64,000 nt of DNA from positions 1 to 64,000 of the forward strand of contig JAEBUN010000017.1 in the NCBI GenBank assembly GCA_023014365.1, read 5' to 3'. Each line of letters opens with the position of its first letter. Positions within the stretch are counted from its first letter, which is position 1. Positions 29,839-40,189 of this stretch are shown here, one piece after another. This DNA is from Lepiota brunneoincarnata. Taxonomy: Eukaryota; Basidiomycota; Agaricomycetes; Agaricales; Agaricaceae. A program made the position numbers and the translations under genes. The notes under the pieces were generated by a model that saw only the letters and a list, made by a program, of their open reading frames with translations, did no database searches and was not told the DNA's origin.

Positions 29839-32342
29839 GTTTTTTTTTTTTTTTTATAATCAACAATTTATAACACGGTGCTCAAATGCAGTCTGCATGC
29901 ACTAGCTACATACAAGGCAACTAATACATGGTATAACTACTAATGAAGGTAGGGAAGAGAGTCCTGCTGACTCAAAAGGCTACACTCCATAAAGAAGTAC
30001 GCATGGGTGAAGAGCTTGCTACCCCAACAAAAACTAGGGCATAACAGATGAGGGGTGGATAGGGCCAACAGATCCTCCCCCTGAGGGGGGTTAGGAATTA
30101 ATTCTCCGTAAATCCCTACACCCTGCAGACTAAGGCTCTAAGAGCTTCAGGTAAATCACTACACCCCACCCAGAGGGCAGGGGGTGAATAACTGTTGGCT
30201 CCTTGAGGCCAAAGCCCATGAGGGGGGAATAACCTGAAGGCCCTTCCCAGTTATCCCACCCCTTGGGGCCGGGATAGGAATGCAAATGCGGTAGGATTGC
30301 ATTCCAGAAAGCCCAGAAGGGCATTGAGGTTGCAGGGTAGGCTGCCATGCTGTGTGTACTCCAGACAGGAGGTGAGAATATGAGTGTGGGTTTCAAGCTG
30401 CAACCCACAAGGACAGGAGTGATCCTCCTGGGAATGGAATCTAGCATGGTACCCCCCTATAGGGGCATAACCAAGTATAGTGCAGACTGTCCATGCTGTA
30501 CCAGCGACAGACATCCAGAAACCAATTTCTTGGAGCCAAGTACCTCCAGAGAGATACGAGGGTTGGAGAGGCCTCCCGAGGGAGTCCAGCAGGGACAGGA
30601 AATTTCTACCCCTATACAAGGGTGAGCAAAACGTATTCACCTACTCGTTGATGCACCCCCTCATGACCTCAGCACAAAGGGAGTCAATGGTAGTCACTGG
30701 GCAGACACCCAACAAGACGCAAAGCTCCTTTGCCATTGCAACAGCATTGGAGTGAAGCTCTGCAACAGAGCCCAAAGGCACCTGCCAGAAAGTGATGGTC
30801 CGCTGGGTCTTGGCAGACAACCAGTGATCCAGAGACTGGCACACCTCCAGGGAATGAGCCTGGCCAGCGTGCACAGATGGATCCATAGCTCTGCGGGCAG
30901 AGCCCGTGGAGCTGGTGTAAATAAAGATGTGATCAGTTTCAGCACAATCCAAGACCATGCCTACTCCCAACCGAATGGAGTGGAGTTCCACATCAGCAAG
31001 CAGAACTCTCCCCGCAGCCTGCCTGACCAAGTGCCCACCTGCAAACACACAAGCCACTGAAATGGCCTGCAGCCTCCCACATGGCAGCCAGTGAGTACCA
31101 GCCACTATGCAAGCAGATGACAGGTCGGCCTACACTCTCCAGATAGAGGTGTGCAGTCCATCAAGATGCTGTTGCTTCAAATCCCCCTCTGGATCAATGG
31201 TGTAGAGCATGAATTTGATCTGCTCCAAGAAGCAGTCCAAAAGCCAGAGACCTGGCCTGTTCTCATCTGCAAATGGGCTGAACGGCTCAGTAAGCTGTGG
31301 AAGCACATTCTATACCTCCATGAGCGCACTCTTCACCTTGGGCCAGAGCGCCAGGGTGAGAAATGAAATAGAGTGAGGGTGCGCCGGAGTGCTCCCCTTG
31401 AACTCATGGCCCAGCAAGGGCTGAAGTGGATGATTTGCTGCAAGTATGGCAACCCAGAATATTGTTTGGGATGCCAACTTCTTGAGATGCAACTGGAAGG
31501 GCAGAAGGCCCACAAGGGCCTCTGCCTCCTGGAGTGGGACATGCGAAATGCACCAATGATCCAATTAGTGGCACGCTGCTGCATGGAGTTAAACATCTTG
31601 AGGATTTTCTTGTTATGGAAACCCTCATGATACCACATACAGAACCCATACATGGCAATGAGAACCATGCAGGACCGGTCAAGGAGGCACTTCTGGTCTG
31701 GAAGCAGCCCTCAGGTTGAATTACCAAGCATCCCCATTACTCCAACTGTGGAGAATGCCTTAGTAGAATAGTAGCGCACGTGCTCACGAAATGTGAGAGC
31801 ACAATCAAAATAGAAACCCAAGTACCACCAAAACAGCTTAGGCCTCAAAGGAGTGTCCCCCATGTACAGATGGAAGCCCAGGTCAATGGGCGGGTTGGCA
31901 TCCCTCAGGTTGCGAGAGAAGTGAAAGACCTCAGACTTGGTATGCTCAAGTGTGAGGCCAAAGAAGTCAAAGAGCCCATGTACGTAGCAGTAAGCCACCT
32001 GCAGGGCAGACATGTTGTCCTCCCAGGTTTTGGTCTGAACTATAAGGGTCCTGTCATCAACATATGAAAGCATGTCAACACTGAGGCCGGGAGTCCTCTG
32101 GTAATAAAGATACACCAGGGGGGCTAGATACAAGGCTGATAAGACCGGAGACAAAGCTGAGTCCTGCCCCACACCCACATCCACCTGCCTAGGGTCTGAC
32201 CAGAAGGAGTTTCACAAGTAGGTGGTAGACCTCCTGACCAAGTAGGAGCCAAAGAACCACACCAGCTCTGGTACAAAACCCAACCATGATAGAACCACCA
32301 AAATCATGTCATGATTTAGCAAAGGAAAGAACTAAGCAATGT
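29839..32342 (-). mobile_element. LINE-B: RT to 3' UTR
   Basis: Poly-T 29,839-29,854 and the reverse-complemented LINE-B 3' end. Coding pieces, reading leftward: RT (FFPLLNHDMI near 32,330; VGQDSALSPVLSALYLAP near 32,170; YVDDRTLI near 32,060), the connection region, RNase H (ADVELHSIRLGVGM near 31,000; IYTSSTGSARRAMDPS), and the CPCGL...H...C zinc tail ending near 30,251. Frameshifts or stops separate frames 32,184-31,711, 31,668-31,310, 31,105-30,641 and 30,640-30,251. The upstream side is cut at the FDIAQFF codons by a LINE-A 5' end. Confidence 0.87.
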
Positions 32343-32459
32343 CATCCCTTCTTGGACTTCAACTGTCAACAACTTGCTTGCACAGCCACAGCCTTCTCCT
32401 ACATCATCCTCTGCAATGAGCTCTATTGTCCTGATTGCCAATCTTAAAGTCCTATGCAC

Positions 32460-34250
32460 ATGCCTCCTAGGTCTACTTGCTCCTCTCAGGGGGCAGGGGC
32501 TCCTCCACTGCCAGATCCTTTGTCACCGGACCCTCTTGCCATGGCTCCTTCTTGCACTCAGGCTGCCCTCCCCGGCCCCTACCAACCCAGCTACAGCTTT
32601 GCATCGCAGGCTATTGTCCCTGCTCTGGCTGCCAAGGCCCCCAAAAGGTCTCACGAGTCTGTCGTTTATCCAGATGATGCCCTGGTGACCCCTTGTCCCA
32701 AGCGCACCCGCACGCCCGAGCCCTCCACCTCCCTTAGGCAAGAGCTCGACCTTGAATCAGTCTCCAGTTTGGCCAGGATGGCAATCGACATGCCTGGCCC
32801 CGCTTTTCCCACAGATGAGGAGGAGGATCCCGACTTCGTCCCCACATTTCTCGCCCTTTCCCGCAGTCTTGCAGATGTAGGGGGTGAGACTGGGATTGTG
32901 GCAGATGGACTCGACACAGTTGCCCTTTGGCTGGAGAGAGCCAAGAGAGCGCATCTCTCTGAGGGTGGCAGTGCGGAGGTCGCCCACTCCCTGGCCAGGC
33001 TCTTCCACAAGGTGGAGGAGCATGACTGGGATGATATCCCCTTTATGGAGGGTGAGTGCACCCATAGGCTCCATGAGTGGGCCTTTGAGGTGTATGGTCC
33101 ATCCAGGCCAAGCACCCCTACCCCTACACAAGAGAAGGGCAAATGGCCAGACTCTGCTGCAGCTGCTGCCCCTGCTGGGGTGGCAGGCAATATGCACACC
33201 CCCTCTCCTAGGGCCTCTGTGTCTCCTATGGAGGTGGATGGCACTTTGCAGGCTGGTGGCTCTCGTTGCCCCCCTATAGAGGGTAACCTCCCCCTGCCTC
33301 CCCCTCTGGTGGAGGATCTGGGGTGTTTTCCTGTAGGGTATGCATGCCTGGTGCCTACCCAGCAATTCTTCAGGAACCTGGCCCATACGGGGCTGGGCAA
33401 TCCTGTCCCAGTGGCTCACAACCTCGGTGCAGGGCAGCAGCCGTCTCGCATCAGGGCGGTGTGCACCACCCTCATTCCCCCACTGTTGGCAGTGGACAGG
33501 GCTTGGCTGGCTGCTTGGCCGCCCCCTGGTCCCCCCCCCACTGCGTGTCAACCTGGCTACCAAGCCTCATTCCCCACCCTGCTCCTATGTGGCTGCGGCT
33601 GTCTCTTTCCTGTCGGGTCTCGTTGACCTGGTACACGCTCTTCCAGGGCTGCCTTCTCACAAGGTGGTCTCATTTCATCAGCAGGCAGTGGCTGCCCAGC
33701 AGCCACCCAAGGCTCCTAAGCCTCAGATGACCACATCTGGACCTTTGTGCAAGCAGGTCATGCTCACTCTCATGGGGGGCGGTCTCGCAGTTAATCTGGG
33801 ACCCATCATCTGCATGGAGATTCATCGAGTGGCTGCCGCTGCTCTGGCTTCTGCAGGCTCACTCATTCATATTAAGCAGGTCCAGCAGATGGATGCACAT
33901 GTAGCTTGCTACACCACCACCATCACTGTGAACCCCTACAGGTTGTAATTTACGTCAGAAATAGTCAAGAAGTGAGAATTATACCAGATAGTGCTGTTTT
34001 TAGGAGAGTACATAATAATGACATTTTGATAATTATACCAGATAATGCTGTTTTTCTGAATAAAGGTCGTAATTCTTTAATAATTCAACATGAATTACGA
34101 CACAGCCCCCACATTTTTCGATGTAAATTACAACTGGTAGGGGTTCACAGTGCATGCCCAGCAAACTGGACATTGGCACTATCAGGAATGCGGTCCATGC
34201 AAACTGGCCTCAGGCCGTTGTGGATGCGAACCTTCCTTAGTCGAAGAGCT
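32460..34250 (+). pseudogene. LINE-A ORF1, with MITE insertion
   Basis: From ATG 32,460 (MPPRSTCSSQG) the frame is open for ~355 codons, then shifts at a C-run near 33,535 and continues as RVNLATKPHSPP, QVMLTLMGGGLAVNLGP and QQMDAHVACYTTT. It is broken by the 229-bp MITE after CYTTT and resumes as SKLDIGTIRNAVH-like sequence at 34,156. It is the fullest view of the ORF1 N-terminal and central parts; the zinc knuckles are missing. Confidence 0.87.
33924..34152. mobile_element. MITE with 33-bp terminal inverted repeats (CACTA-like)
   Basis: 229 bp, clearly more AT-rich than its surroundings. The left end CACTGTGAACCCC...TTGTAATTTAC and the right end are inverted repeats of ~33 bp with 3 mismatches, flanked by a 3-bp duplication CAT (33,921-33,923; 34,153-34,155). 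Inside, the word AATTATACCAGATA-TGCTG occurs twice. There is no coding capacity. CACTG ends with a 3-bp duplication fit the EnSpm/CACTA group, but no transposase is in the window. It inserted in LINE-A ORF1, and excising it restores the ORF1 sequence seen at 27,060. Confidence 0.9.
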
Positions 34251-34254
34251 ATCC

Positions 34255-34509
34255 TTTTTTTTTTTCTTTTTTTTTTTTTTAAATCTCCAATTTATTATGC
34301 GGGCCATGTAGGGAGGCCACATGCAGCAATGTACTACAGTACAAACGACCGAGCCATACACTACAGGGTATCTATACATACAATGCATGACCGTGGATGC
34401 AGGCATGCATTTCCCCATGCCCAGGATGAAACTGCCCTGAATGAACAGAGGTGGGAAGATGGCTACCACCCAGTGCGCGGCATAGGAACCAAACTGAAGT
34501 GAGGTCCCC
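34255..34509 (-). mobile_element. LINE-A 3'-UTR stub
   Basis: A T-rich tail (34,255-34,281, one C inside), then ~228 bp of LINE-A 3' UTR, ending at the GAGGTCCCC module. It is joined back-to-back to a plus-strand LINE-A fragment. Confidence 0.85.
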
Positions 34510-36415
34510 TGGAGGTATCTGGGCTTCTATTTCGATTGTGCCCTTATGTTTAGGGAGCATGTTCGCTTCTACTCTACTAAGGCTATCTCCATGGTCAAGG
34601 CCATGGGGATGCTTGGTAATTCTGTCCGGGGGCTTCTGCCAGACCAGAAGCACCTTCTTTATCAGTCATGCATGGTTCCTATTGCCACGTACAGCTTTCG
34701 CTTGTAGTACTACCAGGGTGCCAGGTGTAAGGGTGCCTTGGACCACCTTCACTGGATGTAGCATCGGGCTGTACTCTGGATTACCAGCGCCTTTAGGACG
34801 TCGCCCGATGGGGGGGTTGGGGCCATTGCAGGCCTGATCCCCATTCATCTTCATCTATCCCATTCATGTCCTCCTTGGCTGGGGCTACAGCAGTGATCTC
34901 CAGTCTCACATCCAGTCCATAGCCAGGCTCCCTCCCCGCAAGTTGATCAAGGTGAAGGGGCCTGTTGTTAACGCTAACCAGCATCTTGCTACCCTTACCA
35001 GGCCTTTTGATGCTGTTGCATTGGAAGCTTGGCTAGGGCATTGTCTCCTGGATGTGTACCCAGGGAGGATCCACTTCCACTTGTACAACTGAGGGACAGA
35101 GGATGCCCTTACGGCCCACATGACAGCTCTCAACCAGGTTCTTGCCCAGGCACAAGCTGATCTGGGGGTTCTGGTAGCTGCAACGGACATGAGTCTGTTG
35201 CCTCACTGGGTCCACCAGGCGGTTTTGGCTGCCCAGGTTTTCCAGGGGCTGGACTGCATTCATGCGGTCCAGCTTCTGGAGGGGAAGTTCATGGTTCCTG
35301 AGGCCGAGCTTTTCACTGTTTGGCTGGCAGTGTCCAAGGCAGTTACTGTTGAGGGTGCTGCTGGTCTTGTCCTGTTCACCAACTCGATGGCCTTGGCCAG
35401 GCAGGCAGTGGACTTGTTGGTGCATTCTGCCCAGGGTCACTCCTTGGTGGTCTGCCACCTTCTTGCCAGGTGGTTTGCCAGGGGTCTGGCCCACTCAGTT
35501 CATTTCTGGGAGGTCCCTTTGTGTGCGAAGTGGCCTTTCCATACTCAGGTACACAACTTTGCTAGGTCATTGCCTCCCATTGGAGTAAGGGCTTATCCCC
35601 AGGCCTCACTTGACTATCTCCACAAGGAGGAAGTACGTTCATGCCAGGACCGCTGGATCGATTCGTTCCAGGATCCTGACTACTATGGGCATGGTTTCCT
35701 CCAGCTCGTCAGGGATGATGACCGTTCCCTTCAGCTTACGTATCTCCACAGTGGGGCCTGGATCCTGCATGCTCATTCAGTGTCAGTAATGGCCTGGATG
35801 ACACATGCTATTCTTAATCACACACCAATAGGGAGCTATCGGAGGCATTTTTTCCCCCAGGAAGATTACTCCTGTTGCTGCAGGTTTCGGAAGGAGATTC
35901 ACAAGCACGTGTTCCGGAGTTGCCCTAGGCACTCCATGGTAGGGGTCCCAGCTACGGTTGAGGCCCTCATTGCTTTCCTCAAGGTATCGCTAACCGTGTT
36001 TGTGTTTGTTGAGAGGGTCAGGCCCCCCCTGGGGGGTATCAGCTAGTAGCTCTGCCTGGTGCCCGGTTGGGTCCAGGCTGGGGCATTGGTTATTCCCCCA
36101 CTGCCTTTGGGCGGTGTGTAGGGATTTACATGGGAATTGACCCCAAGCCCCCGATAAGGAGGGAGACCTCACTCCAGTTTAGTTCTCATGCCGTGCGCTA
36201 GGCAGCAGCTGTCTTCCCGCCTCCATTTGTTCGGGGCGGCTTTGTCCTGGGCATGGGGAAACACATGCCTGCATCCATGGTCATGTGTTGTATACACAGA
36301 TACCCTGTAGTGTATGGCTTGGTTGTTTGTACTGTAGTACGTTGCTGCATGCGGCCTCCCTACACGGCCCACGTAATAAATTGGAGATTTTAAAAAAAAA
36401 AAAAAAAAAAAAAAA
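34510..36415 (+). mobile_element. LINE-A: RT end, RNase H, zinc tail, 3' UTR
   Basis: It starts at GFYFDCALMFREHVRFYSTK in RT. Stops and a deletion near 34,856 break the connection region. From 35,120 to 36,046 the frame is open (RNase H AATDMSLLPHWVHQ, FTNSMALAR; knuckle CCCRFRKEIHKHVFRSC), ending PPLGGIS. The 3' UTR ends GGAGATTTT with a long A-tail (36,391-36,415), followed by LINE-B RT sequence. Confidence 0.87.
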
Positions 36416-36839
36416 GAGGTCTGCCCCTGGGCCCGACCATGTTATGTGGTCATACCTTAAGGATATTGGGGCAGACTGGGCATCCTGCCACATGTTCGTC
36501 GATCTTGCCAATGCCTGCCTGACAGCAGAGCATTGGCCAGATTATTTCAAGGAGTCTAACTTGGTGGTCATACCTAAGCTGGGGAAGCCCTCGTACTCTA
36601 CACCCAAGGCCTTTAGGCCGATTGTGTTGTTAAACACACTGGGCAAGCTTATGGAGAAGATGATCTCCAACTGCCTCCAGTTTGACTGTGTCAAGTGGGG
36701 GGTGTTTCATCCCAACCAGGTTGGCAGTATCTGCCAGAAGTCCACTGAGGACACCGGGTTGATCCCCACCCATCCCATTTGTGTGGGGTGGGCTAGAGGG
36801 CTGTGGACGAGCATTGTACCTTTGACATTGCTCAGTTCT
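36416..36839 (+). pseudogene. LINE-B RT N-terminal fragment between two LINE-A tails
   Basis: The plus-strand frame APGPDHVMWSYLKDI, NLVVIPKLGKPSYSTPKA and FRPIVLLNTLGKLMEKM is the linker and first RT motifs of LINE-B. It ends at the DIAQF codons (GACATTGCTCAGTTC), where a minus-strand LINE-A tail begins. It is 424 bp of target DNA between two convergent LINE-A tails. Confidence 0.87.
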
Positions 36840-37942
36840 TTTTTTTTTTTTTTTTTAAATCTCCAATTTATTACGCAGGCCACGTAGGGAGGCTGTATGC
36901 AGCAACATATTACAGTACAAACAACCGAGCTGTACACTACAGGGTATCTGTGCATACAATGCGTGACCGCAGATGTGGACATGCATTTCCCCATGCCCAG
37001 GATAAAGCCGCCCTGAATGAATGGAGGTGGAAAGACGGCTACTACCCAGCACGTGGTGCTAGAACCAAACCAGGGCGAGGTCCCCCCCCTTATCAGGGGT
37101 TAGAGGTCAATTCCCATGTAAATCCCTACATGCTGCCTGAAGACGGTGGGGGAATAACCAATGCCCTGGCCCAGACCCAACTGGGCACCAGGCAGAGCTA
37201 CTAGCCAATACCCCCCCGGGGGCAGCCCGGCCCTCTCAGCAAATGCGAACACAGCTGGCAACGCCTCAAGGAAAGCAATGAGGGCCTTGACCATAGCTAG
37301 AACCCCTGCCATGGAGTGCCTGGGGTAGCTCTGAAACACATGCTCATGAGTCTCCTCCCAAAACCCGCAGTGACAGGAGTAATCCTCCTGTGGGAAAAAG
37401 TGCCTCCGATAGCTCCCTATTGGTGTGTGGTTAAGAATAGCATGTGTCATCTGGGCCATTACCAACACCGAATGAGCATGCAGGATCCAGGCCCCACTGT
37501 GGAGATACATGGGCCGAAGGGGATGGTCATTGTCTCTGTCGAGCTGGAGAAAACCGTGCCTGCAATAGTCAGGATCCTGGAACGAATCAATCCAGCGGTC
37601 CTTGCACAAATGTACTTCCTCTTTGCGGAGGTAGTCAAGCGAGGCCCAGGGACGAGCCCCTACCCCAATGGGAGGCAACAACTTGGCGAAGTCATGCACC
37701 TGAGTATGGAAAGGCCACTTCGCATGTGAAGAAACCTCCCAGAAGTGGACCAAGCTGGCCAGGTTCCCAGCAAACCACTCAGCGAGAAGGCGGCAGACCA
37801 CCAAGGAATGACCCTGGGCGGAGTGCACTGATGGGTCCACTGCCCGCCTGGCTGAAGCCATCAAGTCGGTGAACAGGACAAGACTGGCGGCGCCCTCGAC
37901 AGAAACTGCCTTGGACACCACAAGCCAGATGGCAAAAAGCTC
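36840..37942 (-). mobile_element. LINE-A: RNase H part, zinc tail, 3' UTR
   Basis: Poly-T 36,840-36,857 and family 3' UTR. The coding frame 37,921-37,100 (VSKAVSVEGAASLVLFTDLM; CHCGFWEETHEHVFQSYP) has a changed knuckle (final Cys to Tyr) and runs past the usual stop because of the C/G-run length. It is cut upstream at the RNase H LFAIWL codons by the 5' end of another LINE-A. Confidence 0.87.
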
Positions 37943-38236
37943 ATCCCTTCTTGGAAGTCAACCACCACCAACTCACTTGCACAGCTACAAGCCAACCCCT
38001 TCATCATCCTATACAACAAGCTCTAGTGGTCTGATTCTCGATCTTAACTTCCTACATGTATGCCTCCTAGGTCTACTCGCCCTTCTCAGGGAGCAGGGGC
38101 TCCTCCACTGGCAGATCCTTCGTTGCCAGACCCCCTCACTATGGCTATCTCTCGCACTCAGGATGCCCCCCCTGGCTCCATTCCACCTGGCTACAGCTCT
38201 GCATTGCAGGCTGCTACCCCTGCTCTGGCTGCCAAG
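37943..38236 (+). mobile_element. LINE-A 5' end: 5' UTR and first 59 codons of ORF1
   Basis: TCATCCCTTCTTGG start. ORF1 ATG at 38,060 (MPPRSTRPSQGAGAPPLADP), open until the chromovirus-1 copy-2 LTR at 38,237. The flank CCAAG (38,232-38,236) should be one half of that LTR element's target duplication; the other half is not in the window. Confidence 0.87.
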
Positions 38237-38894
38237 TGTTAGAGCCAGTGTGGGTCGGGACTGAAGCAGAGGGTCGGGGTGGTATCCTTGATATAAGGTA
38301 ACCGGGGGACAGGACGAAGTCAGTATGTAGACTTCAGGACTGAGGTGGAGTACGTCGGGCAGGGGGTTGGGCTTGCAGCCTCAGCGTATGTGCTGTGCCC
38401 TCCTACTGTCCTAGTCCATATTTCAAGAAGTTGGGGCTGAAGCGGAGCGAGGCAGAAGAGAGGAGAGGATAGAGAACAGGGAGCTAGTCTACTGCTCAAT
38501 TTGATTATCAGACTGAGGATTACAAGCCAAGTACCTACAGTATATAGTATATATACTACTGGCCTTATGAACTATGACTCATACTGATTACATGTGGAGG
38601 CCGATATAGTTACAAACAGATTACAAACAGATTACGAATGGAATGGAAACCGGTACAGGTATGGAGACCAATAACATATCTTGACTACGGATGGGAAATG
38701 GAGACTGGAACTAGAGACACCAAGGGTCAGGTGACCATGGCACATGTGGAGGTGGTCATATGATTGGGGCAGTGGGTTGCGGTTGGAGCAAGTCAGGGCC
38801 GAGTCGGAGGGCAGAGGGTTGTTGTGTGGAGCACATGTGGAATCGAGAAGCCAAAGTTTAAGTGATTAGACTCTGAGTTGGCATGGATATGACA
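38237..38894 (-). repeat. Chromovirus-1 copy 2, 3' LTR
   Basis: 658 bp, the reverse complement of the family LTR, running from TGTTAGAGCC to GGATATGACA. TATA box and self-primer region are recognisable near 38,500-38,560, with several transitions. Confidence 0.93.
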
Positions 38895-38969
38895 GTGCCC
38901 CCCCTTTAGGGCCAAGCCTCAAGGCCCAAGGCAGCCTAGGCTGGGGCCCATCGGAAAATTCTGGCAAAG

Positions 38970-38978
38970 TATAAAAAA
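38970..38978 (+). promoter_or_regulatory. TATA box of antisense gene, copy 2
   Basis: TATAAAAAA 49 bp before the antisense ATG at 39,027 (start context ACCACCATGA), at the same place as in copy 1. The conserved word and spacing support a real core promoter. Confidence 0.65.
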
Positions 38979-39026
38979 CAGTGAACTGGCTCGGTCCGAA
39001 AATACACAATTTGACTTTCTACCACC

Positions 39027-40130
39027 ATGAGCAGTCAATCGTCTCAACAACCAACCGCGGCGGAGCACAAGGCGCAGTTACTGAAGGAAGGTGGAGCAGG
39101 AGGAGCGGATGTGGAAGAAGATCAAGAGGTTGGAAGAGGAGGAATGGCGAGAGGAGGAACAGCAAGAGGAGGAACAGCGGTTGGCGGCAGAGCGTCAAGA
39201 GGAAGATTGGCAACATATGATCGAACTGCGTCAGCGGCAAGCAGAGGAGCGGGCTAGGGAGCGATGGGCAGAAGAGATCAGGCGACAGCAAGAGGAAGCT
39301 GCTGAGGACAAACGTCGGGCGATCCGGGCCTGACTTGTTGCGATGACCACGACGGCTTCATCTAGCCGCCTGCCAGAGCAGCCCATGGAAATCGACCAGG
39401 AAGAGTCCGACCCGAATTACATGGGCAAAGACGTGGCGAGGGACGAAGAGGAGGAGGAGGAGGAGTCCAAAGGTTCGGATGCAAAGGGAAGGGGAAAGGG
39501 AAAGGGAAAGGCGAGGGCGGCCCTGCGGCGGGGCAACAAACACGTATTTGGGGGCGATAACCCATGCTGGAGATGTCAGTGGGATGAGGTCCGGTGTGAG
39601 ATTGCCGGCGGGTAAGTAATTACAAGAATTCCAACGATGATAAATGCTGACAAAGGTCCCAGCAACACTAGGAGTTGCCGACGGTGTAGCAAAATGAAGA
39701 AACGATGCAGGGGTCAAGAAGAGATGGAGCCAAGCAGGGCCGGAGGTATGCCGGACCACCAATTTGAAGGTGAGTAGGGGTTTCTGGCTGCAAGGTTTGC
39801 TGACCAAAAGATCACATAGAGCTGAAGCAACTCATCGAGGAGGGGCACCAGAAGACCCTCAAGCGGGTGAATATCATGGAGGTGCAGCTCGAATGGGCCA
39901 TCGCTCGGTTGGGGGAGAGGGTGGATAAGTTCGAATTGATGGCTGGCCGCTACAAACAGCTGTGGCGTTGGGAAGCGCAGGTGGATGGTGACTGGCCGAG
40001 TAGGGGTATTATGGAGACGGAGGAGTCGGAGTCGGAGAGCATCAGGGGCATTTCGGAAGAGGAGGTGTGAGGTATGATGGAGGATGCGGCAGTGCTGCCC
40101 CGTACCTCTGGGAACGATACAGACAGGTAG
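39027..40130 (+). pseudogene. Antisense Zn2Cys6-like gene (copy 2)
   Basis: Same structure as copy 1. Exons 39,027-39,611, 39,672-39,769 (98 nt, identical length) and 39,820-40,130. Introns of 60 and 50 bp have GTAAGT/GTGAGT donors, TAG acceptors and CTGAC branch-site words. The six cysteines keep CX2CX6CX6CX2CX6C spacing (CWRCQWDEVRC...CRRCSKMKKRC), and the Trp lost in copy 1 is present. Lesions: a 2-base deletion near 39,085 (exon total 994 nt instead of 996), TGA at 39,331 where copy 1 has CGA, and TGA at 40,068. Exons align well with copy 1 while intron interiors do not, which indicates past selection on the protein. Confidence 0.85.
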
Positions 40131-40189
40131 TTTGTACTTGTCCAATAGTATTTTTTGTTTCTTGGTGTGGTGGGTGGTCAGCAGAAGAT

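Larger units (their letters stand above)
32343..34254 (+). mobile_element. LINE-A 5' portion: 5' UTR and most of ORF1
   Basis: A complete 5' end (TCATCCCTTCTTGG, about 32,342), ~117-bp 5' UTR and ORF1, interrupted by the MITE and then by a LINE-A tail at 34,255. It sits in LINE-B RT with GAACTAAGCAATGTC as 5' flank. The matching 3' flank, GAACTGAGCAATGTC, stands next to the LINE-A tail at 36,839, read on the other strand. Confidence 0.87.

Noticed and set aside
33960..34135. The AT-rich segment considered as an origin or promoter.
   Set aside because: The matching 33-bp inverted ends and the CAT duplication explain it as a MITE.
34255..36415. Twin-priming inversion (one LINE with an inverted 5' part).
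   Set aside because: Twin priming leaves one tail; here both outer ends carry A-tails and the two parts overlap in 3' UTR, so at least two LINE copies are involved.
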